A program made the translations under genes and the position numbers. Below are positions 1-7,384 of a DNA stretch of 32,457 nt, piece by piece. The notes beneath the pieces were generated by a model. That model saw only the letters and a list, made by a program, of their open reading frames with translations. It was not told the origin of the DNA and did no database searches. Origin of the DNA: Planctomycetaceae bacterium (GTDB lineage: Bacteria; Planctomycetota; Planctomycetia; Pirellulales; Pirellulaceae); assembly GCA_007121535.1 (NCBI GenBank), contig SKKK01000512.1, positions 1 through 32,457 of the forward strand, given 5' to 3'. The first letter of the stretch is position 1, and every line of letters starts with the position of its first letter.

Positions 1-168
1 GGTTCCCGTCCAACACGCCGGAGGCTAGCGCCTGGCCGCTCACGGGGACAGCCACCGGTTCCCGTCCAACACGCCGGAGGCTAGCGCCTGGCCGCTCACG
101 GGGACAGCCACCGGTTCCCGTGCAACACGCCGGAGGCTAGCGCCTGGCCGCTCACGGGGACAGCCGAC
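1..168. repeat. Tandem repeat, three copies of a 56-bp unit
   Basis: The same unit begins at positions 1, 57 and 113. Copies 1 and 2 look identical. Copy 3 has a C-to-G change near 122 and diverges after about 165, where the FabZ-like gene's stop codon region begins. Each unit contains AGGCTAGCGCCT (arms AGGC/GCCT around TAGC) and an ACGGG/CCCGT pair bridging adjacent units, so each copy could fold. There are no variable spacers, so it is not a CRISPR. It lies immediately downstream of the minus-strand dehydratase gene and may extend beyond the window edge. Confidence 0.95.
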
Positions 169-170
169 GG

Positions 171-611
171 CTATTCTTTCGCCGATCGTTGGGACTTGGC
201 CATGGTGCAGGCGAAGTCGAAGCGTGCGGCTAATTTGCCTTCGCAGCGGATCGTGGCGGTCATGAAGAAGGCGTCGGCCAGACGTTCGTTCAGTCGGACC
301 TGCATCTCGATCGTTTCTCCCGGCCGAACCATGCGTTTGAAGCGGACATCGTTCATCCGCGTCGCCACGGGAACCCCCTGGCCCTCTTCCATCCAGGCGG
401 CCAGCAGGATCGCGCCGGCCTGCATGGCGGCTTCGCACAGAATCACGCCCGGCACCAGCGGAAAATCGGGGTAATGGCCTTGAAAGAAGAACTCATCGGG
501 GCGGAACGTCTTGCGGCAGACGATCTGTTGCTGATCGCGTTGAACGACCTGGTCGACCAGCAGCATGGGGGCGCGGTGGGGAATCAGGGCTTCGATCTCT
601 TCACGGTTCAT
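171..611 (-). CDS. FabZ-like 3-hydroxyacyl-ACP dehydratase (hotdog fold)
   Basis: The 146-residue product is predicted to dehydrate 3-hydroxyacyl-ACP to trans-2-enoyl-ACP in the cytoplasm. The FabZ signature is clear: HRAPMLLVD at residues 12-20, then GHYPDFPLVPGV, with catalytic His46 and Glu60 14 residues apart as in E. coli FabZ (His54/Glu68). The length is normal for the family. The ATG at 611 directly abuts the TGA of the upstream flavoenzyme gene, so translation is probably coupled; a GAGGT within the end of that gene can serve as ribosome binding site. It is the last gene of the FAD-FAD-ACP-KAS cluster. It could be the housekeeping FabZ, but its position with two CrtI-like genes and a private ACP argues for a specialised paralogue. 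Confidence 0.9.
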   Translation of the reverse strand: MNREEIEALIPHRAPMLLVDQVVQRDQQQIVCRKTFRPDEFFFQGHYPDFPLVPGVILCEAAMQAGAILLAAWMEEGQGVPVATRMNDVRFKRMVRPGETIEMQVRLNERLADAFFMTATIRCEGKLAARFDFACTMAKSQRSAKE

Positions 612-2066
612 TCAGGATACCTCGACGGCACGGGGCGCCGCACCAGAGGACTGGGACAACAGCAGCGAATCGATATCGTTGGCCACGATCACGCCGTAAT
701 TGATCGCGCCCAGCCAGCCGGACATGATGATGCCCACGCTGCCGGCGTGGTACAATCCGCCGATCTGTTCGGGCAGGGCGCGGCTGACGGCCAGCCCTTC
801 GAACTTGGTGCCGAAGCTGGCGCCGGCCAGGTGCTGGGTATAGTGCTGGAACGTTCGCGGCGTGGCTGCTTCGACGTGGGCGATCCGGTCTCGGCAGTTG
901 GGAACGTATTGCTCCAGGGCGTCTAGCGTCGTTTCGATCAGATCGCGCTTGCTGGCTTCGTATTCTTCGTCCGGCATATCGGCCCAATCCTCGTAGCGAG
1001 CGTTGGTGCTGGAGACGATCGCATAGCGGGGCCGAGCGTGAGGCCGCATTCGCGGGTAGTAGAACGAGAACGTCCGGCTGGTGATGTCGCGGCTCAGCAA
1101 CAGATCGGTGCGGAACTGCCGTGCCGTCGAACTGAACAGCAGGTCGCCCGTCGATTCGTCGACGTGTTCGCCGGGCTTCAGCGCCATGTAGACCTGCGTG
1201 CTGGACGTGTTCAATCGCACGGCTCGAGCCTGGTTCACAAAGTCGGGGTCGAAATTCTGTTCGCCGACCATGCGAAAGATGGTCGAGCGGAGGTTCGCGT
1301 TGGAGACCACGGCCGAAGCGTGGATCGTGCGGCCATTGACCACCACCCCCCGGACTCGGCCGCCCGCCGCCAGGATCTTTTCTACGTCGCAACGGATGCG
1401 CACGTCGACTCCGTTGCCGCGCAATTGATCGTGCATCAATTGGACCAACCGATCGGTACCGCCTTCGAAGATGTACACGCCTTTGGACATGAAATTCGAA
1501 AACACGATGCCGTAGGTGATGGCCGGATCTTCCAGCGTCGAACCGTTGGCATAGACGATCGGCTCCATCAACAGGCGGATCACGTCGTCGCGGCCCGGAA
1601 AGAACCGTTGAAACAACTGACCAACCGTCATCTGCTGGTCGTCATAGAAGTTCATCCCCCGCGCGGTGTCGAAAAACGCCCGGACCGTTGCCGGGTCGAT
1701 CCCGAACTGCTGGACCAGCAGCCGTGTAAAGTCTTCTCGATCGTAGGTGGTGGTCAGCGAGAACATCGGATTGTCGAAGCGGATGTTCTTCAACTGGACG
1801 ATACGGTCCGCGATCTCGCGATTCCAGTAGCGGCGGCAGCTTTTGACCATCCCCACGGGAAATCCGTGCAGCGAGATATCGAAAATGTGTCCGCCCGGCC
1901 GCTTGAACCAGGTGGCCAGCCCGCCCAGCTTGTAATGCTGTTCCAGCAGCAACACGGAATAACCGGCTCGGCCCAACACGTTCGCAGCGGTCATGCCGCC
2001 CAGCCCGGAACCGATCACAATCACATCGTAACGATCTCGAACGTCTTTCAGGAAGTCTTTCGGCAT
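612..2066 (-). CDS. CrtI/CrtISO-type FAD-dependent oxidoreductase (first of a tandem pair)
   Basis: This 484-residue protein belongs to the phytoene desaturase / carotenoid isomerase / retinol saturase family of flavoproteins. The N-terminus has the FAD-binding Rossmann motif GSGLGG (residues 19-24) with an acidic Glu42 after the second strand. The C-terminus has the second FAD-contact block, containing [19 protein letters not shown]. Family members add or remove double bonds, or isomerise them, on long polyene or isoprenoid chains. No carotenoid genes (crtB, crtE) are nearby; instead the neighbours are an ACP, a ketoacyl synthase and a dehydratase, so the substrate may be an acyl or polyene chain (inference). 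The ATG at 2066 lies 9 nt after the preceding gene's stop, with only a weak upstream AAGGA. Confidence 0.85.
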   Translation of the reverse strand: MPKDFLKDVRDRYDVIVIGSGLGGMTAANVLGRAGYSVLLLEQHYKLGGLATWFKRPGGHIFDISLHGFPVGMVKSCRRYWNREIADRIVQLKNIRFDNPMFSLTTTYDREDFTRLLVQQFGIDPATVRAFFDTARGMNFYDDQQMTVGQLFQRFFPGRDDVIRLLMEPIVYANGSTLEDPAITYGIVFSNFMSKGVYIFEGGTDRLVQLMHDQLRGNGVDVRIRCDVEKILAAGGRVRGVVVNGRTIHASAVVSNANLRSTIFRMVGEQNFDPDFVNQARAVRLNTSSTQVYMALKPGEHVDESTGDLLFSSTARQFRTDLLLSRDITSRTFSFYYPRMRPHARPRYAIVSSTNARYEDWADMPDEEYEASKRDLIETTLDALEQYVPNCRDRIAHVEAATPRTFQHYTQHLAGASFGTKFEGLAVSRALPEQIGGLYHAGSVGIIMSGWLGAINYGVIVANDIDSLLLSQSSGAAPRAVEVS

Positions 2067-2075
2067 GGCGGGGCG

Positions 2076-3464
2076 TTAGTCCTTCAAACAGTGCTGGTTG
2101 GCGATCGAGATCCCGCTGACGATCGATCCGATGATCCCGACGAATCCCTGATCGGTACCGCACAGGAACACATTCTTCAAGTGCGTCGTGCCATCCAGCC
2201 GTTTCTCGGGCGCTCCGTAGACCGCCCCGTTGTCGTGCCAGGTAAAGCGGCGGATGGTGCTGGGCGTGAACATGTCGGTATCGATGACGTTCGCCCGGTA
2301 GTCGGGCATGAAACGCACGGCCGAGGCGGCCAGGCGGTCGAACCAATGCAGCTTCGCCAGCCGATACTGCGATTCGGACAGCGACGTCCAGCGATCGAAG
2401 CTGGCCAACGCCGTAATCCGGATCACCCCATCCGGCAACTGGCCGTCGGACAGATCGTAGGCGTAGTTGTTCGGGGAACAGATCACCCCGGTGCGCACGT
2501 CGCACAAGTCCTCTTGTGGCATCTGCCAGTGGAATCGATCCGAATCGTTGAAGAAGACGATCGTCCGGTCGTAGCCCAATTCCGCAGGCTGCTTGTCCAG
2601 AATCGAAATCGACTCGACAAAGGACAGCCGGCCGGCCCGGTCCGTTTCCACGCAACTGATGTCGTCACACAGACGCATGGTTTCCACGTAGCCGGCGGAC
2701 GACAGGATCCGCCGCGCCTCGATCTGCTGGCCGTCGTCCAGCACCACGCCGACGGCGCGGCCATCCCGGACGACGATCCGGCTGACCCCGCTGCGCAATC
2801 GCAACTCGCCGCCCAACGAGCGGAATCGTTTGACCAGATTCCGCAGGATCGGCCGCACTCCGCGAAACGGCCTGGCAAAACCTTCCAGAAAGATGCTGCG
2901 GAACATGATGCAAAACTGGCCGAACGCCATATCCCGCTCGCATGGATTCCCGTACCACATCAACGGGCACAGCAGGGCTTCGATCAACAGCGGATCTCGC
3001 AACGTCTGGCCCAGGACTTGACGAGCCGACAGATTGAAGTGTTCCTGCTGCAAATCGTCGTAATCCACCAGCTCGCGAAGCAATTGCTGGAAACGGTCCT
3101 TCTCGTGAGGGAAACGCGTGGCGATTTGCGATTCGAGCAACTTGATGTCGTTGTTGAACTGCAGTTCCATGTCCGGGAAGCGGATCGCCGATCCGATCTG
3201 TGGAGCCAGCGTGAAGTCTTCCCAGCGGAAACGCAATTGACGCAATAAGCGGGCGAACGGCCCTTTCTTGGTCCCCTTCGGCGTGAAATTCGTCACGGCG
3301 TGCAGACCCACGTCGTAATCGCGCCCCCGCAGACGGTAGAACGAATTGAGTCCGCCGATGGTGTAATGACGCTCCAGAACGCAGACCCGCTGGTCGTAGT
3401 AGGCCAGTCGGATACCGGCTGCCAGGCCTGACATTCCCGCGCCGATGATGATCGTGTCGTACAT
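2076..3464 (-). CDS. CrtI/CrtISO-type FAD-dependent oxidoreductase (second of a tandem pair)
   Basis: The 462-residue product begins MYDTIIIGAG, with the dinucleotide-binding GAGMSG at residues 8-13 and Glu31 ending the second strand. It ends in the family's C-terminal FAD motif, around LCGTDQGFVGIIGSIVSG. I chose the ATG at 3464 because it puts the Rossmann strand directly at the N-terminus, as in relatives; an in-frame TTG at 3503 would add 13 residues. It resembles the next gene in overall plan, but the two differ clearly in sequence, so they are probably not a recent duplication. It lies between the ACP gene (about 50 bp upstream) and the first-listed flavoenzyme. Predicted role: desaturation, saturation or isomerisation of an acyl or polyene chain. 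The actual substrate cannot be read from sequence. Confidence 0.83.
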   Translation of the reverse strand: MYDTIIIGAGMSGLAAGIRLAYYDQRVCVLERHYTIGGLNSFYRLRGRDYDVGLHAVTNFTPKGTKKGPFARLLRQLRFRWEDFTLAPQIGSAIRFPDMELQFNNDIKLLESQIATRFPHEKDRFQQLLRELVDYDDLQQEHFNLSARQVLGQTLRDPLLIEALLCPLMWYGNPCERDMAFGQFCIMFRSIFLEGFARPFRGVRPILRNLVKRFRSLGGELRLRSGVSRIVVRDGRAVGVVLDDGQQIEARRILSSAGYVETMRLCDDISCVETDRAGRLSFVESISILDKQPAELGYDRTIVFFNDSDRFHWQMPQEDLCDVRTGVICSPNNYAYDLSDGQLPDGVIRITALASFDRWTSLSESQYRLAKLHWFDRLAASAVRFMPDYRANVIDTDMFTPSTIRRFTWHDNGAVYGAPEKRLDGTTHLKNVFLCGTDQGFVGIIGSIVSGISIANQHCLKD

Positions 3465-3517
3465 CAGCAATCGTCGGTTCGCATTCCAGGGATTCGCCTC
3501 CAAGCTGGAAAACGACG

Positions 3518-3769
3518 CTAAATATCCTTCATCAGCGGCGTCAGGTACTCGACCGTGCTGGCCATGCTGGCCAGTTGACCGTAATCCTCTTCCGGGATCT
3601 GGATGCGGTGCCGCTTCCGCAGCTCCATCACGATGTCCAGGAAGTCCATGCTGTCCATTTCCAGTTGTTCGCGGAAAGAGACATCGTCCTGCAGGCTGTC
3701 CAGATCTTCATCCGGAGCGATATTCTCCAAGATGTCCAGAACCTGCCCACGAATCTCTGCGGGTGTCAT
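3518..3769 (-). CDS. Acyl carrier protein
   Basis: The 83-residue acidic protein carries the acyl chain during synthesis. The 4'-phosphopantetheine attachment site is Ser40 in the conserved D-S-M motif, followed by the acidic helix II (FLDIVMEL). Length and acidity fit the family. The ATG at 3769 is preceded by GGAGG at a normal distance. It lies between the ketoacyl synthase (92 bp upstream) and the tandem flavoenzymes. The central D-S-M and the D-rich N-terminal half resemble specialised ACPs of secondary lipid clusters more than the usual housekeeping DSLD motif; that is a weak argument for a dedicated carrier. Confidence 0.9.
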   Translation of the reverse strand: MTPAEIRGQVLDILENIAPDEDLDSLQDDVSFREQLEMDSMDFLDIVMELRKRHRIQIPEEDYGQLASMASTVEYLTPLMKDI

Positions 3770-3861
3770 ACCGTTTTGCCTCCGTATTTCAAGATGATTC
3801 GTTTTCGAACGCCGCCATCCGGCATCCCTGACTGTACACCGACCGTCCTAGGAACCTTCGT

Positions 3862-5121
3862 TCAGAATCGTTTGACGATCACCACGGAATTGATTCCGAG
3901 CATTCCGAACGAGTTGTTCAAGACGTAGGTGGGGCTTTTCACCTCGCGTGCTTCGTTCAAAACCAGGCCCTTCAGTTCGCATTCCGGGTCCAATTGATCC
4001 ACGTTGATGGTTGCATGGCATACCCCGTCTTGAAAAGTGGCCAGGTTTCCGGCCAGCTCCAAAGCACCGGCCGCGCCCATGCTGTGACCGATGAAGCTCT
4101 TGGTGTTGTTAAAGCACGTCCGGTCGGAACTGCTGAAGACGCGGCGCAGCGCTTGGCACTCTTGCGAATCGCCGCTGGTCGTTCCCGTCGCATGCGTGCT
4201 GACGATGTCGATCTGTTCGGGGACCAGCCCCGCGCGCTTCAAGGCCAATTGGACGCATTCCGCCTGGCGGTCCGGATTGGGCAGCACAAAATCCGTCGCG
4301 TCCGTGTTCATCGCATAGCCCACCAACTCGCCATAGATCCGGGCGCCACGACGACGAGCGTCGTCCAGGCGTTCCAACGTGTACACGCAACCACCTTCGG
4401 ATACCACGATGCCATTGCGATCCATGTCAAAAGGCCGCGAGGCTCGGGTCGGATCGGTGTGTTCAGCCAACGCCCCTTGGCTGCGAAAGCTGGCAAAGAT
4501 CCCGAACGTGCGAATGCTCTCCGAAACACCGCCGCACAGCGCCAAATCGCATTCGTTCAGCCGCAGCATCTGCGCGCCTTGGATCAATCCCGCGTTGCCC
4601 GCCGCACAGGCTGCACCGATCGTGTAATGCGGGCCGGTAATACCCATGTTCAGCGCCACCTCGCCCGCCGGATTGTTCGCTACCGTGCGAGGATTGTGAT
4701 GATGGGACCAGAAACTCGTGTCGTAATCGTAGCCTTTGATCTCAAAGATTTCGTTTTCGGTTTCTACGTTGCCGTGCTCGGTGACCCCCAAATAGATCCC
4801 GACTCGTGACTTATCGATGTTCGGCCAATCCAACCCGGAATCGCGGATCGCCTCGTTACTGCAATAGACCCCCACACTGCCCGCTCGCGTCCCGCGGCGG
4901 AGATCTCTCCGAGCTTGATAGCGGCGCTCGTCAAAACGGCAGATGCCGGCAAACGTCTTGCCCACGTAACGGATCTCGTATTCCGATACCCCGCTGCGCC
5001 CGTTCAACAGACTCTCTCGAAACTCGCCCAGCGAGTCTCCGTTGGGTGCCGTCAATCCGATCCCCGTCAATACGATCCGTTGATTGTCCGGCAAATGACT
5101 CGACGAAGTAGTCGCGACCAT
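3862..5121 (-). CDS. Beta-ketoacyl-ACP synthase (KAS II / FabF-like)
   Basis: The 419-residue thiolase-fold enzyme catalyses decarboxylative Claisen condensation of an acyl group with malonyl-ACP. The full catalytic triad is visible: Cys172 in GAACAAGNAG, His310 in STHATGT and His346 in FIGHSMGAAG. The spacing closely matches E. coli FabF (163/303/340). An N-terminal extension of about 14 residues precedes the first strand. The ATG at 5121 has a good AGGAAGGA ribosome binding site. It may be the first gene of the 5121-171 unit, with a possible promoter at 5225-5253. An intact Cys makes it a true condensing enzyme rather than a chain-length factor. It may be housekeeping FabF, but the context favours a cluster-specific enzyme. 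Confidence 0.9.
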   Translation of the reverse strand: MVATTSSSHLPDNQRIVLTGIGLTAPNGDSLGEFRESLLNGRSGVSEYEIRYVGKTFAGICRFDERRYQARRDLRRGTRAGSVGVYCSNEAIRDSGLDWPNIDKSRVGIYLGVTEHGNVETENEIFEIKGYDYDTSFWSHHHNPRTVANNPAGEVALNMGITGPHYTIGAACAAGNAGLIQGAQMLRLNECDLALCGGVSESIRTFGIFASFRSQGALAEHTDPTRASRPFDMDRNGIVVSEGGCVYTLERLDDARRRGARIYGELVGYAMNTDATDFVLPNPDRQAECVQLALKRAGLVPEQIDIVSTHATGTTSGDSQECQALRRVFSSSDRTCFNNTKSFIGHSMGAAGALELAGNLATFQDGVCHATINVDQLDPECELKGLVLNEAREVKSPTYVLNNSFGMLGINSVVIVKRF

Positions 5122-5224
5122 ATTTCCTTCCTAGCAAGCCCCTGATCGAACCCGCAACGCAACGGCGCGGAGCAGCCACTCGATTCTTTGGTCCGCCAAA
5201 AACTCGACGAACTCGGCACCTATG

Positions 5225-5253
5225 AAACTACCCATTTCCACAGATCTTGACAA
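5225..5253 (-). promoter_or_regulatory. Possible sigma70-type promoter for the KAS-ACP-FAD-FAD-FabZ unit
   Basis: Read on the minus strand, TTGTCA (5253-5248) is followed after exactly 17 nt by TAGTTT (5230-5225). The -35 box is near consensus and the -10 box is weak. It lies about 100 bp upstream of the ketoacyl synthase ATG, in the 144-bp gap after the OleD-like gene. This is a pattern match only; the genes may instead be transcribed through from the upstream gene. Confidence 0.3.
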
Positions 5254-5265
5254 GCGCCCCGGCTG

Positions 5266-6270
5266 TCAGTTTCCCGATTTGTCCGCTGATAGCTCCGCCG
5301 CCAAGCGCACCATGCCCTCGGCCGTGGAAACCTGCGGGACATAGCCAAAATCGCTCTTGGCACGACCGATGTCAAAATAGTGGTTCTTGGCCAACTGGGA
5401 CGCAAGAAATCGCGTCATCCGAGGTTCGCTGGTCCAACCCAACGTGCGGTAGATCGTCTCCAGTACGGCGCCGACCCGCCAGGCCGCTCGGAAGGAAATG
5501 CTTTTTTTGACCGGAGGCAATCCGGCCAAACCCAGGATTTCGTTGATCCAACCCCAACAGTTCACAGCCTCGCCCTGGCTAAGAAAATAGGCTCGACCGG
5601 CAACCGGTGAACCCGGCGTCAAGGCATCCGCCGCCATCAGATGGGCCGCGGCCGCATTATCGACATAGATCATGTCGACCAGGTTCGTCCCGTCGCCGAC
5701 CCGCCGCAGTTGGCCGCTACGAGCCCGCTGCAACAGCCGAGGGATCAAGTGGGCGTCTCGCGGCCCCCAAATCAGGTGTGGGCGAAGGGCGCACGTCAAG
5801 AGTCCCTGCCGCCCGTTTACTTCCAGGACATGTTGCTCGGCAAGTGCCTTGGTGTGCTGGTAGTGGCACAGCCATCGACCGGGGTAAGGCACCGATTCGT
5901 CCACGCCATCTTGATCGCTGCCATCGAACGTGACGCTGGGACTGCTGGTGTAGACCAGGCGGCCGACACTACTTCGCAGGCAGCCGGCAACGACGTCTTG
6001 CGTCGCCAACGTATTGATTCCATGAAAATGATCCCAAGATCCCCAAATTCCGGCGACGGCGGCACAGTGGAACACGACATCCATGCCGTGGCAGACGACC
6101 GCGGCCATATCCGGATCGCGGAGGTCGCCTTGGACCGTCTCGACGCCCAGCGATTCGAGCGCCGGATAGTAGCCTCGCGACACGCAACGGACGCGGTCGC
6201 CTCGAGCGACCAATTGTTCGACAAGGTATCGGCCCAGAAAGCCACCGGCACCGGTAACGAGCGCTCTCAA
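5266..6270 (-). CDS. OleD-like NAD(P)-dependent 3-oxoacyl reductase / 3-beta-HSD family epimerase-dehydratase
   Basis: The 334-residue extended short-chain dehydrogenase has the NAD(P)-binding GAGGFLG at residues 7-13. Its catalytic Tyr137/Lys141 are in YQHTK, with Ser around 110 in YTSSPSV. The segments GIWGSWDHFHGIN, YTSSPSVTFDG and LRPHLIWGPRDAHLIPR are typical of OleD (2-alkyl-3-oxoalkanoate reductase of olefin biosynthesis) and related 3-beta-hydroxysteroid dehydrogenases. I chose the TTG at 6270 because a perfect AGGAGG lies at 6277-6282 and the Rossmann strand begins at once; upstream in-frame codons have no support. No OleA, OleB or OleC gene is present. With an ACP, a ketoacyl synthase and FabZ next door, it may supply the ketoreduction step. 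A sugar epimerase role is a less likely alternative. Confidence 0.75.
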   Translation of the reverse strand: MRALVTGAGGFLGRYLVEQLVARGDRVRCVSRGYYPALESLGVETVQGDLRDPDMAAVVCHGMDVVFHCAAVAGIWGSWDHFHGINTLATQDVVAGCLRSSVGRLVYTSSPSVTFDGSDQDGVDESVPYPGRWLCHYQHTKALAEQHVLEVNGRQGLLTCALRPHLIWGPRDAHLIPRLLQRARSGQLRRVGDGTNLVDMIYVDNAAAAHLMAADALTPGSPVAGRAYFLSQGEAVNCWGWINEILGLAGLPPVKKSISFRAAWRVGAVLETIYRTLGWTSEPRMTRFLASQLAKNHYFDIGRAKSDFGYVPQVSTAEGMVRLAAELSADKSGN

Positions 6271-6276
6271 TTTATT

Positions 6277-6282
6277 CCTCCT
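6277..6282 (-). promoter_or_regulatory. Ribosome binding site that decides the TTG start of the OleD-like gene
   Basis: AGGAGG on the minus strand ends 6 nt before the TTG at 6270-6268. No ATG or GTG is better placed, and the family's GxxGxxG motif starts seven residues after this codon. Confidence 0.7.
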
Positions 6283-6307
6283 AACACGGGCTGAAGCCAA
6301 AACCGAA

Positions 6308-6356
6308 GTAGGTTGGGGCTCCGACCCGACCCGGTCGGGCCAGAGTCCCAACCTAC
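6308..6356. repeat. Nested inverted repeat (GTAGGTTGGG type)
   Basis: GTAGGTTGGGGCTC (6308-6321) pairs with GAGTCCCAACCTAC (6343-6356) with one mismatch. An inner CCCGACC/GGTCGGG pair extends the stem. The element sits between the acyltransferase gene and the start of the OleD-like gene. It looks like a mobile or dispersed palindromic repeat rather than a terminator, because no T-run follows on either strand. Confidence 0.8.
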
Positions 6357-6433
6357 AATGATGCGCGCACCGTGCGAGCACCGTACGGCCTTAGACACGA
6401 AGTTGGGCTGACACCCGCAACCCAGGTAGCTTT

Positions 6434-6512
6434 CGTGCTCGTACTCGTACTCGTGCTCGTTATCTTAATCGACTTCCCGCCATCAAGTACGAGTACGAGT
6501 AGGAGCACGAGT
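6434..6512. repeat. Inverted repeat made of CTCGTA/TACGAG hexamers
   Basis: The left arm (6434-6460) is built from repeated CTCGTA-like hexamers. The right arm (6487-6512) is its reverse complement with one clear mismatch over about 21 bp; the loop is about 26 nt. A hexamer-built palindrome of this size is unlikely by chance. It lies 26 bp past the stop codon of the acyltransferase gene, so on the minus-strand transcript it could form a large 3' hairpin, but there is no adjoining U-tract. Confidence 0.85.
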
Positions 6513-6537
6513 GAAAACCATCCGTTCGATAATAGTC

Positions 6538-7323
6538 TTACACCACCCGGATCGACAAGCTGGGTGTGTCGGGCCTTTGTTTCAGCCATCGGACGGCGGG
6601 GCGAGGTCTGCTGCATCCTTGGATCTGACCTTGGCGTCGCTGGCCGGATACGGCCCACTGCTCCGCCTCGTCAGACAAATGATTCAACATCGTTTCGGCA
6701 TGAACTCGATACGATTCCAGGCCTTCGCGATCCAGGTCGGGTGGGATGCGAATTTGCGGCCCGGTCACGATGCGAGCCCGGGTAAATGGCCGAGGCAATG
6801 CGAACCGGTCCCAAGTTGGCATCCGCCAAGGTCGATCGTAACCGATCCCAAAGGGCACAAGCGGTAATTTCAACTTGGAAGCCAGAAAGATGCAACCGGG
6901 CGCCAGACAGCGACGCGGGCCTCGAGGCCCATCGGGGGTGATGGCCAGGTTCAGCCTCCGGCTGGCTCGCGCCAATTCGCGTAACGCCGCGTCCCCCCCG
7001 CTTCGCGTCGAGCCGCGAACCGTGTGAAAACCCATGTGCCGAGCCGCCTCGCACAACCAGTCGGCATCGCGATGGCGGCTGAGCAGCATGGCGATGTCGC
7101 AATGCGGCCGTAGATAAAAAGGGCACGGGATGTATTCGTGCCAAAAGATGTAGATCATCGAGGGCTGGAAATCCTCGTTCGTAGGATCGATCGACGGATC
7201 GTACATCAGGACCTGATAGTCCAGCGTGCTCATCCACTGCCGAACAAAGGTATAAACCGCCAAACCACCCAGCTTCCCTTGCCAATGCTTCTGTGCTGGC
7301 TGCCGATGCTTTTTTCGCCCCAT
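6538..7323 (-). CDS. DUF374 family lysophospholipid acyltransferase-like protein
   Basis: The 261-residue protein matches the DUF374 branch of the LPLAT superfamily. It has FWHEY at residues 60-64 in place of the HX4D block, RGSTRSGG at 103-110, TPDGPRGPRR at 129-138 and a C-terminal WDRFALPRPF. These proteins are thought to transfer acyl groups in envelope lipid or lipid A-type metabolism at the inner membrane; the exact substrate is unknown for most of them. The ATG at 7323 has an AAGGAAG ribosome binding site. It lies 61 bp downstream of dapF and upstream of the OleD-like gene on the same strand, so it could belong to either group. If it acts with the acyl-ACP cluster, it could be the step that hands the product to a lipid (inference). 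Confidence 0.82.
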   Translation of the reverse strand: MGRKKHRQPAQKHWQGKLGGLAVYTFVRQWMSTLDYQVLMYDPSIDPTNEDFQPSMIYIFWHEYIPCPFYLRPHCDIAMLLSRHRDADWLCEAARHMGFHTVRGSTRSGGDAALRELARASRRLNLAITPDGPRGPRRCLAPGCIFLASKLKLPLVPFGIGYDRPWRMPTWDRFALPRPFTRARIVTGPQIRIPPDLDREGLESYRVHAETMLNHLSDEAEQWAVSGQRRQGQIQGCSRPRPAVRWLKQRPDTPSLSIRVV

Positions 7324-7384
7324 CCAATTGCTTCCTTGCTGCGAAATTCGTTTTGAAGAAGGTCCCCGTAGACGACGACCCTGA

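Noticed and set aside
1-168. CRISPR array
   Set aside because: The copies are directly contiguous with no variable spacers and there are no cas genes.
1038-3248. Open plus-strand frame of 736 codons opposite the two flavoenzyme genes
   Set aside because: It has no domain-like text, is rich in Arg, His, Gln and Val, and mirrors the codon bias of the real minus-strand genes with clear FAD motifs.
171-7323. Ladderane biosynthesis as a firm assignment
   Set aside because: The gene set only resembles proposed candidate clusters; no radical SAM gene is present and the function of such clusters is not proven.
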